NCBI RefSeq assembly: GCF_000247815.1
Contig: NC_021674.1
Coordinates: 78,702,500 to 78,766,499 of the forward strand
Direction of reading: 5' to 3'
Length of the DNA: 64,000 nucleotides
From: Ficedula albicollis
Lineage: Eukaryota > Chordata > Aves > Passeriformes > Muscicapidae
Part shown: in pieces, positions 13,031 through 26,400 of the stretch
Layout: every line of letters starts with the position of its first letter
Numbering within the stretch: the stretch's first letter is position 1
Notes under the pieces: generated by a model
The model's database searches: none
What the model was told of the DNA's origin: nothing
Seen by the model: the letters and a program-made list of their open reading frames with translations, nothing else
Made by a program: the position numbers and the translations under genes

Positions 13031-16000
13031 TGAAGCCTTATAGTATAAGAAGAAAAGTTATTTGCCTGAAAAAGAACTGCTTTGTGGTCTAATTTTCAGC
13101 TCCTGAATTCCACCAAGCATCCCATCACTTCCTCCAAAGTGTATTTTAAACTTACCTAAAAAAAAAAAAGATTCTACAAAACAGAAAGCTCATGAGCATT
13201 CAGCCAATTTCCCCAGGGGTGAACTGGGAGAACAAATGTTAATTGTGGCAGTAAATACTACAGGATTTTGATGACAATAAAACTGCTATCACAGTGAACA
13301 CATTCTAGATCTTGCCATCTCTGACAAAAATTGTCATCTTCAGATGGATTAACAATCATAGAAATTACAGTAATTCTCCTTCCTTTGCTACTTATTATTC
13401 AGCTACTCTTGTCCTGACTTTTATTGCAGTTAGAGCTCTGGAATGGACCAGAGAAAATATATGCAAATAATCTCTTCTATTCATAACAAAATAAAATGGC
13501 AATATATACAGAAGTCACAATTTCTCAGGCAGACACATGAAGGATAGATTTTCTCTAGTTTACTTCTGCTTAGGAAAGACTCACTCATCCCCCTTCTCCA
13601 CCAGACCACTCCTGAGGTTTATTACTAACCGGAAGATTATATCTGTAATAATATTATTTTCCTACAAGGTAGTGCCCACCAGGAATAACAGATTAAATCC
13701 TGTCTGAGCTTAGATAACTGTTAGCACAGACCACAAGAATTCATTCCTGCCAGTTTTAATGATTCCGTCCAAGCGCTTACAGAGACTGTTTCACAAAAGT
13801 GCTAGCTTGCTTTGCAAACCTTTCACACATAAGAAGGCAAGGGGGGAAGGGGAAAAAGAAAGAGAGAAAAAAAATTCCACACAGAGAACAAAGATGCAAA
13901 AATTTTACTGTCTATAAGTGAAATACTGGAACTAGTTGTGCACAGGGATTTTGGGGAATTTGCAAGGATCATCTCCCCCAAAACCGATTCCATACTTTCC
14001 TTTTGTTTTTCAATCACCTTTAGGAGAGTGTTAGCTCCAAAGGCTGGATTTCAAATTGTCCAGTGATGAGAGGCAAGGCAGAGTGACTCTCTGGTGGGGA
14101 GGACTGTAAGAAGGGCACCTGGCAGCCATCAGAGCACAACAGCTCTTCCCAAAGAGCCATGGCAGGGAACAACAAGCATTGCTCCTTAAACCAAATTCAT
14201 CAATGTCAGCATCGTCCTTGCTAGCTCAGATGCACAGCTTTCAGCTGGCATACTTATTATTAATTATTATTATTAAATTTATTTATTTAAGTGTGCTTTG
14301 CATAGATAGACGCATTGTCAGTCACCAAGGACTTAATATCTAAATTAGTTAGGACAAACAAACATGAGATGAAACAACACTGTAAGAAAGAGCATGTGAG
14401 GGGATTACTAATGAAGAGAGAAAGAGAGAAGTAACTGTTTGAAGTGGTGAGTTGAGTCTACAAAGAAGAACCCACAGATTTTAAAACCAGTGATTATAAT
14501 AATTAAAATAAGATAGGACAACCATTTTATATGATGCCAAAAACAGTCTATAATGTCAAAATGGACATTCATTGAAATATTTCAGAGTATGCCTGCTCAG
14601 GTGAGAAACACATATGAGAGTGATCAGAGGGTAATTAGCCTTACAGGGTTTTAAGGAGCTAACCATTAAAAAGGCTAGTGGTAGAAAGACAGTGCAGAAT
14701 TAATATTATATGTTTAGAGTAGGTGAGAAGGATAATACCTGTATCAGCAAAGCACCACTAGATAAAACAACGAGGAATGAGTAGGGCATGAAGGCCAAAT
14801 GAGATCTAAAATGTCTTTGGCTCCTTAATAAAGAGAGGCTTTTATCTGAGGTCTTTTCCATTTCCAGACAGAACAGACCAGCAATTTCTATCATTTATTA
14901 GATAAACCAGAATCCATTCTTCAGTGGGTGACTAGATTTATGTTTGAATTCTTCCAAAAAAATGATAAAACCAGAAGAGGAAAGTACAAGGACTCCCAAG
15001 CTTTGAAGGTCAGCTACCTCACCCTGGAGCACCCTGTCTACTAGGTTAAAGCAACTGACAAAGAAATTACAGGAGATTAAGGGACTTTACAAAGGTCATT
15101 TTATTGTATCTATTCCCTCTTAAATACCTTATTTAAAGATTTCTTTGCATCTTGATCCTTCTGTCCCCTTTGGTGGTCATCTCCAATTGGCAACCCTTCA
15201 ATTTCTTTCCATAATACGAAAGCTGTGTTTTAGGAGAGATTCCCTAAAGCCCAAAATGGCTCATAAAACATGGGGTTTCTGGTTGCTTTACATCAGAGTT
15301 TGCAGATGTTTCAGAGTGCATGTGAGCTGAGTCTGGCCTGTGCAGGTGTGAGTCCAGCTTAATAGTTTTCTTAGGCTTCAGAAAAGGACCATTTTGGAAT
15401 AGAAACCAAAACTGGAAGCCAGAGGGCAAATATTTTCAACATCTGTTACTCTTTGTGTGATATTCCTCTACTTTCAGAAGTAGGATTCTTAAAATTGTTT
15501 TGTATGGCTTTGATTCAATCTCTGAAGTGCATTTCTATAACAAAGAAATACTGTTACTGGGATCTAGTGTCATGGGAAACAAGATTCTCAGGTTATAAGG
15601 CATAGGCACACCTCCCTTTCCTGCTTGTAGCTATGTAGCTCACTTTTCCCCCTGCAAAGATGACTTGTGGCACTGACAGCAAATTCTGACACAGAAAAAT
15701 GATGTCGGAGAAGCATTTAATCTCTTTTCACCTGTTCTTTATGAACTCTAAGTCCTGGAAACAAGAACCATACCCATGTTATTAAATATCCCTACCAGCA
15801 ATCCTACCCATGTACTACAGGCGAACCACTTCACTGTGATTCCTTCCAGCGTATTTCTCCCATCCTGCAGTCTCAAGAGCCAGCTAAGACACATGCTTAT
15901 TCTTGTTAGATCTCATTCAAACACATTTGACACATTGCTGCCAGGTCCAGAGCACTTCTCCCAGGGCACTGGATATATTTTCTCTCATGAAGAATTAATA

Positions 16001-19000
16001 TTATTATCTCCATCAAGAAAAAAATGGAAATCTAAAAAAAGCTCGCAGAAAGTGTTATTTTAAGCATGCACATTTGCAGGAGAGTCCTAGAATTCAGGGA
16101 ACTTCTTTGTGATAAGGGAAAATAGGAGGAAGAAAGAAGCCTTTATCAACAATAATAATAGACAGAGATTGTTCAAAAGCAAAGCCAAAAGCTGAAAATG
16201 CTGACAGGCCATTTTCCAAGTAGGGTGTCCAGACATTTAATAGACCATAACTTCATGCTTTGAGAAGATATAATCATAGAAAAATTCTCTGCTTGGGATC
16301 TGATACCTGAAGAAAGGGTGCCCATTTGTAAATGTACAGAATGTCTGAGCAGAAGTGCCTTGTGTACCACTTCCTATCCTGCTCTCATGTTACCTCTGGC
16401 ACAATATTTTGACCATAATACTGGCAACAGACCCCACAGACCTACTTTGCAAGCACTGCTTGCCAGGAGACCAAGGTCCCTTCAGTTACTTTAGCTTCAT
16501 CTGGTATTCCTGTGCATCTCACACCCTCATGTCAGTGTCGGAAAGCTGCATATTCCATAAAAAGGAGTATCTCCTGTCCAGTTTTCACCATGGCAGGACC
16601 AATTCTGTTCTCTGACCTACAGGCCATGAAGAGCAAGCTGTGAACATTGACAAGCCCTGCTTGAGGATTCAAGCCATTCATTCTGCCTCCATGCAGACTG
16701 TATGGTGCCAGAGGGTTGCACCCCTTTTTTATTTGCCTAAGGGCCTCTCACTTTCCTGATCCACACTGTTGTCCCTGGCCTGCCATGGAGCACAAGAACT
16801 TCAAGTGGGATGTTGTTAGAAAGGAAAATTTGAAAGGTAGTAGCCACACTCAGCTCTCCAGTGTATTACTTCCATTCATGAAGAATAGATAGAAAACCTG
16901 GAGAAAAATAAGTAATTTATTTTTTGAAAGCTCCTAGATATCACTAAATAAGACAGATAGTATTTCAAAATAATTAAATGTAAGATTCCATATGTATTAT
17001 TTTTTCATTATTATTTTATATAACTGGAGCCCATTTTTATGTACCTTCCTGCTTTTAAGTGTAGATTGTGCGTGACACTTGATAACTTGTGCAACCAGCA
17101 TTTATCAAGCTGCCTATGGTATATTGAGGCACAGGGGGTGAATAGAAACAGTCACACAGAGAAGCACAATGGGTGAAAAGGCCGGGCCATAAAAACAGCA
17201 GTTTGTGTTTGAGTAAAAACCTACCTGAGTCCACCCTTAGCTTTGAGCATAAGGGTTATTCACTGGATCTCCGTGGCTACATTGATACTGATGAATGCAG
17301 TGGACCAAGGTCTTCTGCTCTTGAGACCCATAATCCCTGCACAGCTCATATCAATACAGCTGAATTCTCTTCCATGTAAAGTACAGGCTACAGCCAAACC
17401 CTGACAAACTCTGTCTGGGGAGTCCTTAGGCCTGCCAAGGGCTATGCTGACCACTTAGCAGCATGCAGACCCCCAGACCAGGGCCAGGGCTCAGGTCTCC
17501 CCTAACCTTATTCCACTTTCTAATGTAAACTATAAACTGCAAACTACAGTAGTATAGAAAAATAGATATGACCATAGAAAAGTTATCAAACTTTTGGGGT
17601 GCAAACACATAGATCCTACAGATCTTTGCAAGCAACTGGAATAACCCCATGTACTGCCACAGAGATTGATTAAAACAAATTATTCTTTTTTCCCTGTACT
17701 TGACAGTGGTTAGGTCTGTTTTCAGGATGGAAAAAAACCCTGCATTCTCCTAAATACTTAATGTTTTTAATTTATTTTTACATCTGTAATTAATTGTAGG
17801 TACCTCTTTACCTATGTGTAACTAAAGGGGGGAAAAAAAAGATTAATTTCTGAACAAACTTACAACAGCTATTGTTTTAGCTAGAAAATAGAGAAGTCTG
17901 AAACAGAGTATTTTTTAACACAATAAAAGGTGAAAAAGTCTAAACAATAATAATGGAGATCTTCTTCCAATCATAACTTGCAATAAAATTTATTTTAATG
18001 AGAAATAAAGTTGGAAAAAAGCACATTTAAAAAAGAGTCTTAAGAACATTGTGCAACAACATTTGATTTTAACACTAAAACTTTCTTCTTTGCAAATAAA
18101 AATCTGTCTTTAAAACATGTGCAGAAGGGGGTGCAGATATGAATCAACTACAGCCAAAACAAGAGCTGCATAGTCAGTACCACAGTACCACCTTGTGGGG
18201 AAATAAAAATGGCTTCAGTACTGATTTATTTCACTGCACAGTATCAGGAAATACCCATCATATAAACATAAAATTATAACTACACAAGACAAATGAAACA
18301 GACCCAGACATCAGCAATGTATGCGATGCATGATTTCTTCCAGTGTCAAATCACTCTTTTTGAAGAATCCATGTTCCAGATGAAATCTTTTAGAAGCCTA
18401 CTGTAAAAATTTCCTGGAAGAAAAATGTCTCCTTTTACATTTGCTTGCATTCTGTACTTGACTTCCATTTGCTTCAAATTTATTTCTCTAGTTACACTGA
18501 ATCAAGAGAACAATTGCATCAGGCATGTCAAATTCCACCCACATAAAATGCTTCATAAAGTTAAAGGCTATGACACAAATAAACTAATGCTAGGATCTTT
18601 GAGATAACTTTTTTTATTGCTTTTCTGCAGCTGATGTAGATATTAGAGACAGTAATATTCCTGACTACATCTGAAGAAATAAGGTTATCAAATCCTCAGA
18701 TCCCCAAAGGGAATTTTCATCTGCTTTTCTCCATTTCTTCCACATAGTGAAAGAAATTTGTATGATTAAGTAATTGCTGGTTGTCAGAAGAAATAGTTGC
18801 CCAGCCATCATATTTTAAGAGCTGTATTAAATGCAATTTTCACCCTTTCAAATGTAACTTCTTATAGGCATCTCTGAATTTAATGTCCGTAACAAAGCAG
18901 AGCAACCAGTACTTTCTTTCTCAAGTTGTTAGAATGTTGACCAATGGGGCAGGAGGGAGATGGGGAGGGGAGTATTCTTTTGGGGATTTTGTTGGGCTAT

Positions 19001-19283
19001 TTTATATTTTCTTCCAATATAAAAATGAAGTTTAAACTTGTTTGTCTTCTTGCTGTGGAGAACTGCCATTGATGGCAACGGTGCAGGAACAAACTCACAA
19101 GAAATTAAACAAAATTGTATTCAGCTTTACCCTTCACACAGAGTTAGGTTGTGACATTTAGACCTCTAGAGTTTGAGGACTTATCCACATACAGCTATTC
19201 TACTAAGGCTGACACTGGCTTTAGCTGGGCTGGGGGTCAGATCCCAATAGTGGCATTCCCCTCACCTTACTTTAAATAAGAAA
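13031..19283. other. Intergenic, no gene seen
   Basis: About 6 kb of AT-rich flank with only short ORFs on both strands. None has a recognisable domain, and none is bounded by convincing splice sites. The stretch 16900-18100 is particularly AT-rich. I see nothing I can name. Confidence 0.5.
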
Positions 19284-19387
19284 TTGGGTGAGCAGCCCAA
19301 CTGCCCATACATACCCATCTAACACCATCTCAAACTTGGGTGAGCAGCCCAACTGCCCATACATACCTATCTAACACCATCTCAGAT
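19284..19387. repeat. Tandem duplication, 52-bp period, 2 copies
   Basis: Copies at 19284-19335 and 19336-19387 start TTGGGTGAGCAGCCCAACTG and differ at one or two bases (CCCATC/CCTATC and the last few bases). Confidence 0.92.
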
Positions 19388-20720
19388 TCCCCAGAACATG
19401 CTTCCTGGACCTTCAGCTCATGACCTGCATCACATTTACCAGCCCCATGCAGAGGTCACAGAGCCCCTGAGGGTCTCCAAAGCCACTAAATGGCTATTAG
19501 TAAGAAGCTGAACCAAGCCCTAGAAGTCTAATTGGAGTTTGTTACAGGGGCTTGCAGTAGAGAAAAAGACATCCCCAAAGTGATCATCATATCCTAACAC
19601 AGTGGGAAGAAATGCCCTCTGAAGATGCCTGTCTCTCCTTACTGATCAAAGAAGGCACTAACCATCTAACTTTCAGGGAATCGCATTTTGATGAGATTAA
19701 ATTGGAAGTTAATGTATAACAGATGATAGACTTTCTCCCTACTTTTGCATGCTGACAATTAGCATGGTTGGTTGTTGCACGTTGTACATATGATTTGCAT
19801 CATGTGATCTGCCCTATCATGCACGCATTATTCCAGTATACCAGTCAGCTCAGATGCCATTAGTGGTGGCAGTGCCAGCAACCGAGATCTGATTGCCAGG
19901 GACGGTTCATATGCATGAACAGTGCCTCTGCACCCAGCTGCTCTTTAAGGATCACATCTTTTAGGATGCTCTCTTCCCAGTGAAGGCAGCACTCCTCTTC
20001 TCCAAACACGCATTTAATTTGCCAGAAGGATGGAAAAATATTATGCTTCTCTCTCAACATGTTCTCCACCTCCACAAACCAACACCCTAAAGACATGGCA
20101 TTGCACAAATTCCCCAAGTTCAATCTCCACATTCCCAGTCTCCATCGCAGTGGATCTGGCACACCTGCCAGAAGTAGATATCTTTCTAGAAGGCACACTG
20201 AACTTGGAGGCCTGCTGTGCCACCAGCCATGTATGCCCCATAGTCTGGGAGACTCACAGACATTCTCAGATAAAAAAAATATGCAAGTCCTGAAGTTACC
20301 ATTCCAGGCTAGCTTTGAAGCTATGTTTGGAGTTTTCCACCACAAAACCATGTGATCTATGTATAGGTATATATTTTTTTATATAAAAGTTCATTATCCC
20401 TCCTCTTCATGAGTAAGGACAATGGACATAGATTGATATTCCTAAGAGGGCACACACCTCCAGGTCTCATCAAGGTATAGGAATTAGACAATGAAATGCT
20501 GAGATTATGTCAAAAGTTAGGCCTTAGCAAATTAACTGGCTTTCACATCTATTATATTAATCTGTTGAAGTAACAGCTACAGTAACAGCCTGAAGAGGGC
20601 TGGCTTTATTAAACAGGACTAGAAGCTTCTACAGGAAACACAGTGAATTTTGGCGATATATCACTCCCATATTTAACGTGACTTTTGTTCCTATATGGTC
20701 TCACTTAATTGGGAGCATCG
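19388..20720. other. Intergenic, nothing coding
   Basis: No gene is recognised. The 163-codon minus-strand ORF at 19860-20351 and its overlapping opposite-strand ORFs have no recognisable domain or splice context. A perfect octamer ATTTGCAT lies at 19793-19800 in an otherwise ordinary stretch. Confidence 0.45.
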
Positions 20721-20808
20721 TGTATAAAACAGAAGACAATGACTGTATTTCACTACCAAACAAGTTGTATAAAACAGAAGACAATGACTGTATTTCATTA
20801 GCAAACCA
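20721..20808. repeat. Tandem duplication, 45-bp period, 2 copies
   Basis: Copies at 20721-20765 and 20766-20808 start TGTATAAAACAGAAGACAAT. The second copy has a few changes near its end. The 45-bp period keeps short ORFs open on both strands. Confidence 0.92.
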
Positions 20809-21314
20809 GCGATACAATGATATAAACTGTTTACTTTCCTCTCCTATAATTTTATTGGCTTTATTCTTCCACTGATAGAAATTCATTGTCTTGATTACAG
20901 ATTGGCTGACCATTTTTTAAAGATACCTTCTAGAAAGAAATATCGTCCTAATGATGCATAGCAAAGCATGTTAACAAGTACCAGTTTAAAAGAACCAGAT
21001 CTTTTTGATTTTTATTTTACATTGCAGAACACTGACTTTCAGCACACATAACATGTGACTCACATATCAATTAGACATATGATTTTCTGGTGGCATCTTT
21101 GGGTCTTCCATGTGCATTCATCAGCTGTTTTCCAAACACATCCACAAGCAGCAAGAAAGCAAAGCCACTCAGAGGACATGCCTGTGTACCCAGCCAGGCT
21201 GGAGCATGTTCCACACTCATGCCATTGGTTATTGGAAACCACACAAGAATCAGGGTACCTTCCGTGAGATGTTTCCAGCCTGCTAGCATATTCCCAGGAA
21301 CATAGTACAGGCAA
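20809..21314. other. Intergenic, nothing recognised
   Basis: Several overlapping ORFs of 70-92 codons occupy both strands at 21055-21349. Mutual overlap and the lack of any domain argue against coding. Confidence 0.45.
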
Positions 21315-21690
21315 GCTTGGAAGGAACCTTGAAAGATTATCGGGTCCAACCTTGTGTGAGAAAGGGAGGCTAGATGAGATTATCTAGCACCCTATCCAGT
21401 TGTGTCTTGAAAATGTCCAGTGAAGGGAACTTCACCATGAACCTGGATATGTTGTTCTATGGTTATTCTCACTGTAAAAAAATTCTCTCTTGTATCAAGA
21501 TGAAACCTGGCAGTACCTGTTATATCTTCTCTTCCCTATGAAGAGAAAGACTCCGTCCTCCCTAGAGAAGCCCTTTAAGTACTAGAATACTCGTGATGAG
21601 ATTCTCTCTTGAGCCTTCTCAGGGAGAAACGGATCAACTGCTTCAGACTTTCCTCATAGGCAAGTTCTCCATTTGACTGAGAGCTCTATA
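21315..21690 (-). mobile_element. CR1 LINE 3' end, reversed
   Basis: It opens with CTTGGAAGGAACCTTGAAAG and ATTATCGGGTCCAACC, the reversed CR1 terminus. It then follows the typical reversed order: ATCCAGTTGTGTCTTGAAAA, GTTGTTCTATGG, AAAAAATTCTCTCTTGTATC, CCCTTTAAGTACTAGAATAC, GAGCCTTCTCAGGGAGAAAC and CCTCATAGGCAAGTTCTCC. These correspond one after another to the 3' region of chicken-type CR1. Divergence is moderate. The insertion faces away from MAP3K7. Confidence 0.85.
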
Positions 21691-22519
21691 TATTCCTTGC
21701 TTCTGCCAGTTCTAGCTGGTATGAAACCAGAAAGAAAGCACACAGAGCATTTCTGCTTCCCATTTAAACAGCAGAACAGATCTTCTAGAAGTAAAACCTT
21801 GAAGGTAAGTTCCTCTTACACAGGAGCCTAGTGCACATGCTCTCAGACTACATGTCTTTATCCCCATTATGTGATGAAGATCATGAACAGTTTCTCCTCT
21901 TATTTCCAGTCCACTGCTCCTATGCTTTGTGATACTCCACCCACTTAGGTCTTGTATAAAACATACAAGGCTGTAAACTTCCTTTCCCAATATTGTTTTA
22001 AAATCTCACCTGCAACAATTCCCTTCATGTGCTCTGATTCATGAGTTAGAAGGTTTTAAATACGAAAGATAGTATTACTTCTCCAAGAAATAAAATACCA
22101 AAAATTTCTCCTACATCCAATTTCACTTCCTTCTTTAGAACACTGCCTTACACACTCAATTCAACACAATTCTTACTTAATCTTAAGAACATACAGCTCA
22201 TTTCAATCTATACTCAGGTGAAGAAAAACCATGATAAGAATTACACTTTTAATAGCACACTTTTATTCAACATATGATTAGAAGATACCTCCTTAGGAAA
22301 TGAATACAATACTTTGCTTTCACAGAGTTATGACAAATAAATGATTTCACTTATCAGGACCATCCAGTGAAGTGACTTGCCCCAATTGCAGGTTCCAATC
22401 TGCATGCATTAACAGGGTTCTTGTGCAAAATGGAGTTTCCTTTTACTTGAATACCACTTTCCATCAGTACTGTTTAACTCCACAATATCTTTATCTTTCC
22501 AATCTCTTTAAACAGAGGC

Positions 22520-23400
22520 AACTTATATCCTCTCTGTCTTTGTTTCGCAAGATTAAACATGCCAAGTTGTTTTATATTCCCTTCTGTGGTAAGCCCTCTC
22601 TTTATCTTGACCATCTTTGTAGCTTTTCTCTGCAGCTAGTTAGGTCTCAATTCATTTTTCTTGGAAAGCAGGTACCAACACAGTAGATGAGGTCTGCATA
22701 AACTTTTCTAGCTTTATTGGATATATCATACAGGATATATAAGCTTGCACATTTTATAGCTGCAAGACTCACAGTCCTCCAAAAATCAGTTAAAACATGC
22801 AAGTTGCAATCTTCTTCACCTCTTCTTCAAAAGTCTTTTACAGGATAACAAGGTGTTATGAGTTCTCAAATTAATTCATGAACGTGTACTCTAATATTTT
22901 AAATACTAGACACTTTATTTCTCTTATCTTTGGAGTAATCTAATTTTCCCATTTGATATTCTTAACCTTCTCTCCATTAACTATATTGTCTAAGCTTGTG
23001 TCTTCAGAATCACTGTCATACTCCTAATTCTCTTATCAACACTGTTAATGAAATTACTAAGAAGATTTCTCTCAAAATTCAATCCTGAACAAAAAAATGT
23101 CTTAGTAACTTCAATACCTCCCTTTTGATAGTCTCTACTGTCTCCTAACCACCCCCCTACTTTCTTTACCCACTTTCAGTTCTTCTAATGATTCTTATTA
23201 TGTCCAGCTTAATTAATGATTTCCCACAAGACAATATATCAAATACATTCAAGACAGAATAGTTCTACCCACTCTCCTTGCCTAAAAATATCACTGAATA
23301 TATCAAAAATGATCTTTTGTTAATCTGAAATAATCTACCTTTGATTAAAAAGATGTGACATTTCATTCCATTTACCTCCATGCTCTTTATTATTCTCTCC
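22520..23400 (-). mobile_element. Degraded CR1-like LINE, reversed ORF2/3' region
   Basis: Positions 22545-22700 follow the reversed CR1 order 'cagcc..ttcttc..gt...ttcatcatctttgtagcccttctctg...acacagta..tgaggtctgca'; for example CCATCTTTGTAGCTTTTCTC and ACACAGTAGATGAGGTCTGC. Further on, TCTAAGCTTGTGTCTTCAGA and ATCAACACTGTTAATGAAAT (around 22990-23060) sit where the reversed reverse-transcriptase segment (VLFNIFINDID) would be. No frame is open. The edges are approximate and the 3' half is less certain than the first 180 bp. Confidence 0.5.
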
Positions 23401-26400
23401 ATCACATTTTATTTTAAAGCCTACTAAGAGCAGAGCAAAAGACACTTAGATGTCTGGATCTGTTTTTTCATCTTTCTAAAATACCTACGCTACTTTATAG
23501 CTACCTACACTTACGCCTCTTTCTAACACATCTTCTATCAGCAATTTCATGTTTCAAACCATATCTTTCAGACCTCTCAGTTCAAGATCAGCCAGTCTAC
23601 AGCCTTCTGTCTCCTCCTTCGCCTTTCTAAATTTGTTGCTTTTTCCCCCCTGGCCACTTAGCCAAGCCCAGCTGCTGATAGTTGCAACAGAGAAAATGTG
23701 TTTGGTTACAGGACTGAATCTAGATAGTCTCTCACCTTTACTTTGCCCTTACTGCACAGTGGCTGCATTACTTGTCTTTCCTGGCTCTCTTGGTGGTTTA
23801 GACTGCTGGAAAACTCCAGGAGATCTAACACGCCTCAGATTAGGAGGTAAAACAAGGTTCAGAAACAATGGTGATCATCTGAGTTTCTGTAATAATCATA
23901 CAATAAAACTTTTCCTTTTACCAAAATGAATACAAATCCTTGCACAAAACTGAGTCTGATATTTTGCAAAGCAGCTCATCCATTTCTTTTGCAAGGCTTT
24001 TTTAGGGTTTGTTTTTTTTTAATATATGCATTTTATCATAAATAATAGGGAACACCACCACTGAAGGAATTAATAGCTATTTAGAAGATTTTACACGCTG
24101 TGGGGAAGTCTTCCCAGAAAGCAAAAGAAGCAATAAAAATACGTGAAGCATGCTGGGGCTGCTATCTCCGTATTTGGCAGAAGATACCCTTGTGCTGTTT
24201 TCCAAGACTTTGCAAACCATTAATGCAGGACATAATTGAAGAAATTACTGAGATTCAAAGTGGAATCTGACACACACAATATTGCAACCTGCTCTTGGGA
24301 AATATTAATGTACAAGCCAAAGGAGTTGGCTTGAGAAGAGTGGATTAGGAAGCAACTTGGCTATGCTGAGAAACAGAAACTTCTTAACATCATTACAGTG
24401 ATTTACCCTCATGAGATATTTCCACTGTACCTGCACTGGAACAAGCAGCAGGCTCCTCTGGGGTGCCTCCCAGCTGGGATGTGAATCTGTGGGGCACGTG
24501 TGTTTCATAGCATTCTCCCTACTACTGCCACCAGGAACCTGCTCTTTAATCACAGAGGGTTCCCACAAACTGAAATAACATAGGACCATATATTACAGGG
24601 ACAAAATATAGTCAGACTTGGCAGAAACATATCCCTGTGTTTAATCCAGAAGGGAACCTTTTTTGTTGTAGGCATTCCAGTTGTAGATACCATCCAATAT
24701 GTTCCACCACTGTTTTCTAGTGTCAATCTTCAATAGCCTAAAGTGAAACAACCTCATAGATACTGAAAAAATAACACAAGTTAAAGTCTTTTGAAAGAAG
24801 AAATCACTTAGCTTTTTCTAAATTAAGTTAGTGCAAAATAATGCTTGTTCACTCCTCTTAAAAATTGTCAGAGTAATTTTAAGGGAGCTGAATGAAGGGT
24901 TATCAGGATAATGTATCTGTGCCTTTGTCTGTATTCATGAAAATGTGTCAAATTCTAAGCCGTACAAACCCATATCATATTGGGTTTATTAGGATATGTA
25001 GATATTAGGGCTAAATCTTAGGTCCGTTAAGCTGACCAGGTGGACTTTGTTTATATCTTGCACCAGAATTACTGCTGTCTCTTCTGAAAAAACAGAGCCC
25101 TATGCCTAGGACAGGAGTGACAAAGAGTTCCACAGCAGCTGCCTCAGGTTTGAGTGTTTGTGCACACTCTGGCCATGGCACCCACAGGTTGCCAACAATC
25201 TTTAAGTGATCACCTTCCAGGCAGTGTAACCACTTCCCAATGTTAGAGAGAGACTACTGAGATCCAGAATGTGGACTTCACAGGTTCTAGGTTTTTCTTC
25301 TAAACACAAGAACAGCTTTTCTCCAAGATAAGCTCGGCAAGTGCAGCTTTCTTTTCCTTTCTCTCCTGTATTTGTTGAATAAATATTTTGAGGCTGTACA
25401 ACCAATACCCAGTCCACAAAATAGCTAATCATAACTAATTAAGACTGTGTCAGTCAGAAAAGAAGAAAAAAAGAAGAAAGTAATATCAAAATTACCACAT
25501 CCTTAAAACCCATCCTGATCTTCAGAGCAGTGACATTTTGATAATGATGATGACTCTGCCTTCACAAAGAAAGCATTCATTATTTTTGAGATACATAATT
25601 CCACATCAATTTCTGAAAGGAAATGAGCCTTACAAGCAACTAATTGGAATGCTCTCCTCTGCTATCTTAATACCTATCAACAAAATAGAACAAAGGTAAC
25701 AGAAAAATCTCTCCACTGAAAAATAGAAGACTGCAACTGCCATTTGCTTGATACATACCCTCAAGAGAGGTCTGTGAAACATAACGAAAAGCCAAATATT
25801 CAGTTACTTTACCAGAGATCACCAACTGCCATCCCCTAAAGCACAACCACCCACTTGGCCATCTTTCTAAAAAGTACGGATGTCGTTCGCCTTCCCCAAT
25901 GCATGTGTCCAAAATGAAACAAAATGTTAAGCTTTTGGCCTCAGACCATGCTCATGATTGCAACTGGCTATCAAAACTAGCAGTGATAGATTTTCACACC
26001 TCCCTTTCTTTTCATTCAAGCCTTTTCCTTGGCTTCAGTTGACTTTACCTGTTCCTTGTCTTGATCTACAAAGCATGCAGAGAACTGAAACAATCCAGTT
26101 TTTCACACAGCAGTGTGAAGCCAGTATGAAGATGCATGAACCAGACTGAAAGGAGTCTGGTTTTCATTTGACTTGCAGTTTTCTCAATACCTCATAAATC
26201 CGTGTTCTTCAACCTCTAATAGTCAATATATTGCACACTCAGCAGCTGAGACAGTAGCAGCTGCTTACATCAGTGACACACTTTCCTGTAAGAAGTTCTG
26301 AGGTCCAGGCATAAGCAGAGTTCTTTATGACCATGTCACAGCAAGATGTGCATTAATAGTGGCTTTTGAGAAAATGAAAATCAAATGCGTCACTGGGTAT

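Noticed and set aside
19860..20355. 163-codon minus-strand ORF with overlapping opposite-strand ORFs
   Set aside because: No recognisable domain, no conserved motif and no splice structure, and ORFs overlap on three other frames.
20678..20913. ORFs with a duplicated 15-residue unit on both strands
   Set aside because: This is explained by the 45-bp tandem duplication; neither strand shows coding character.
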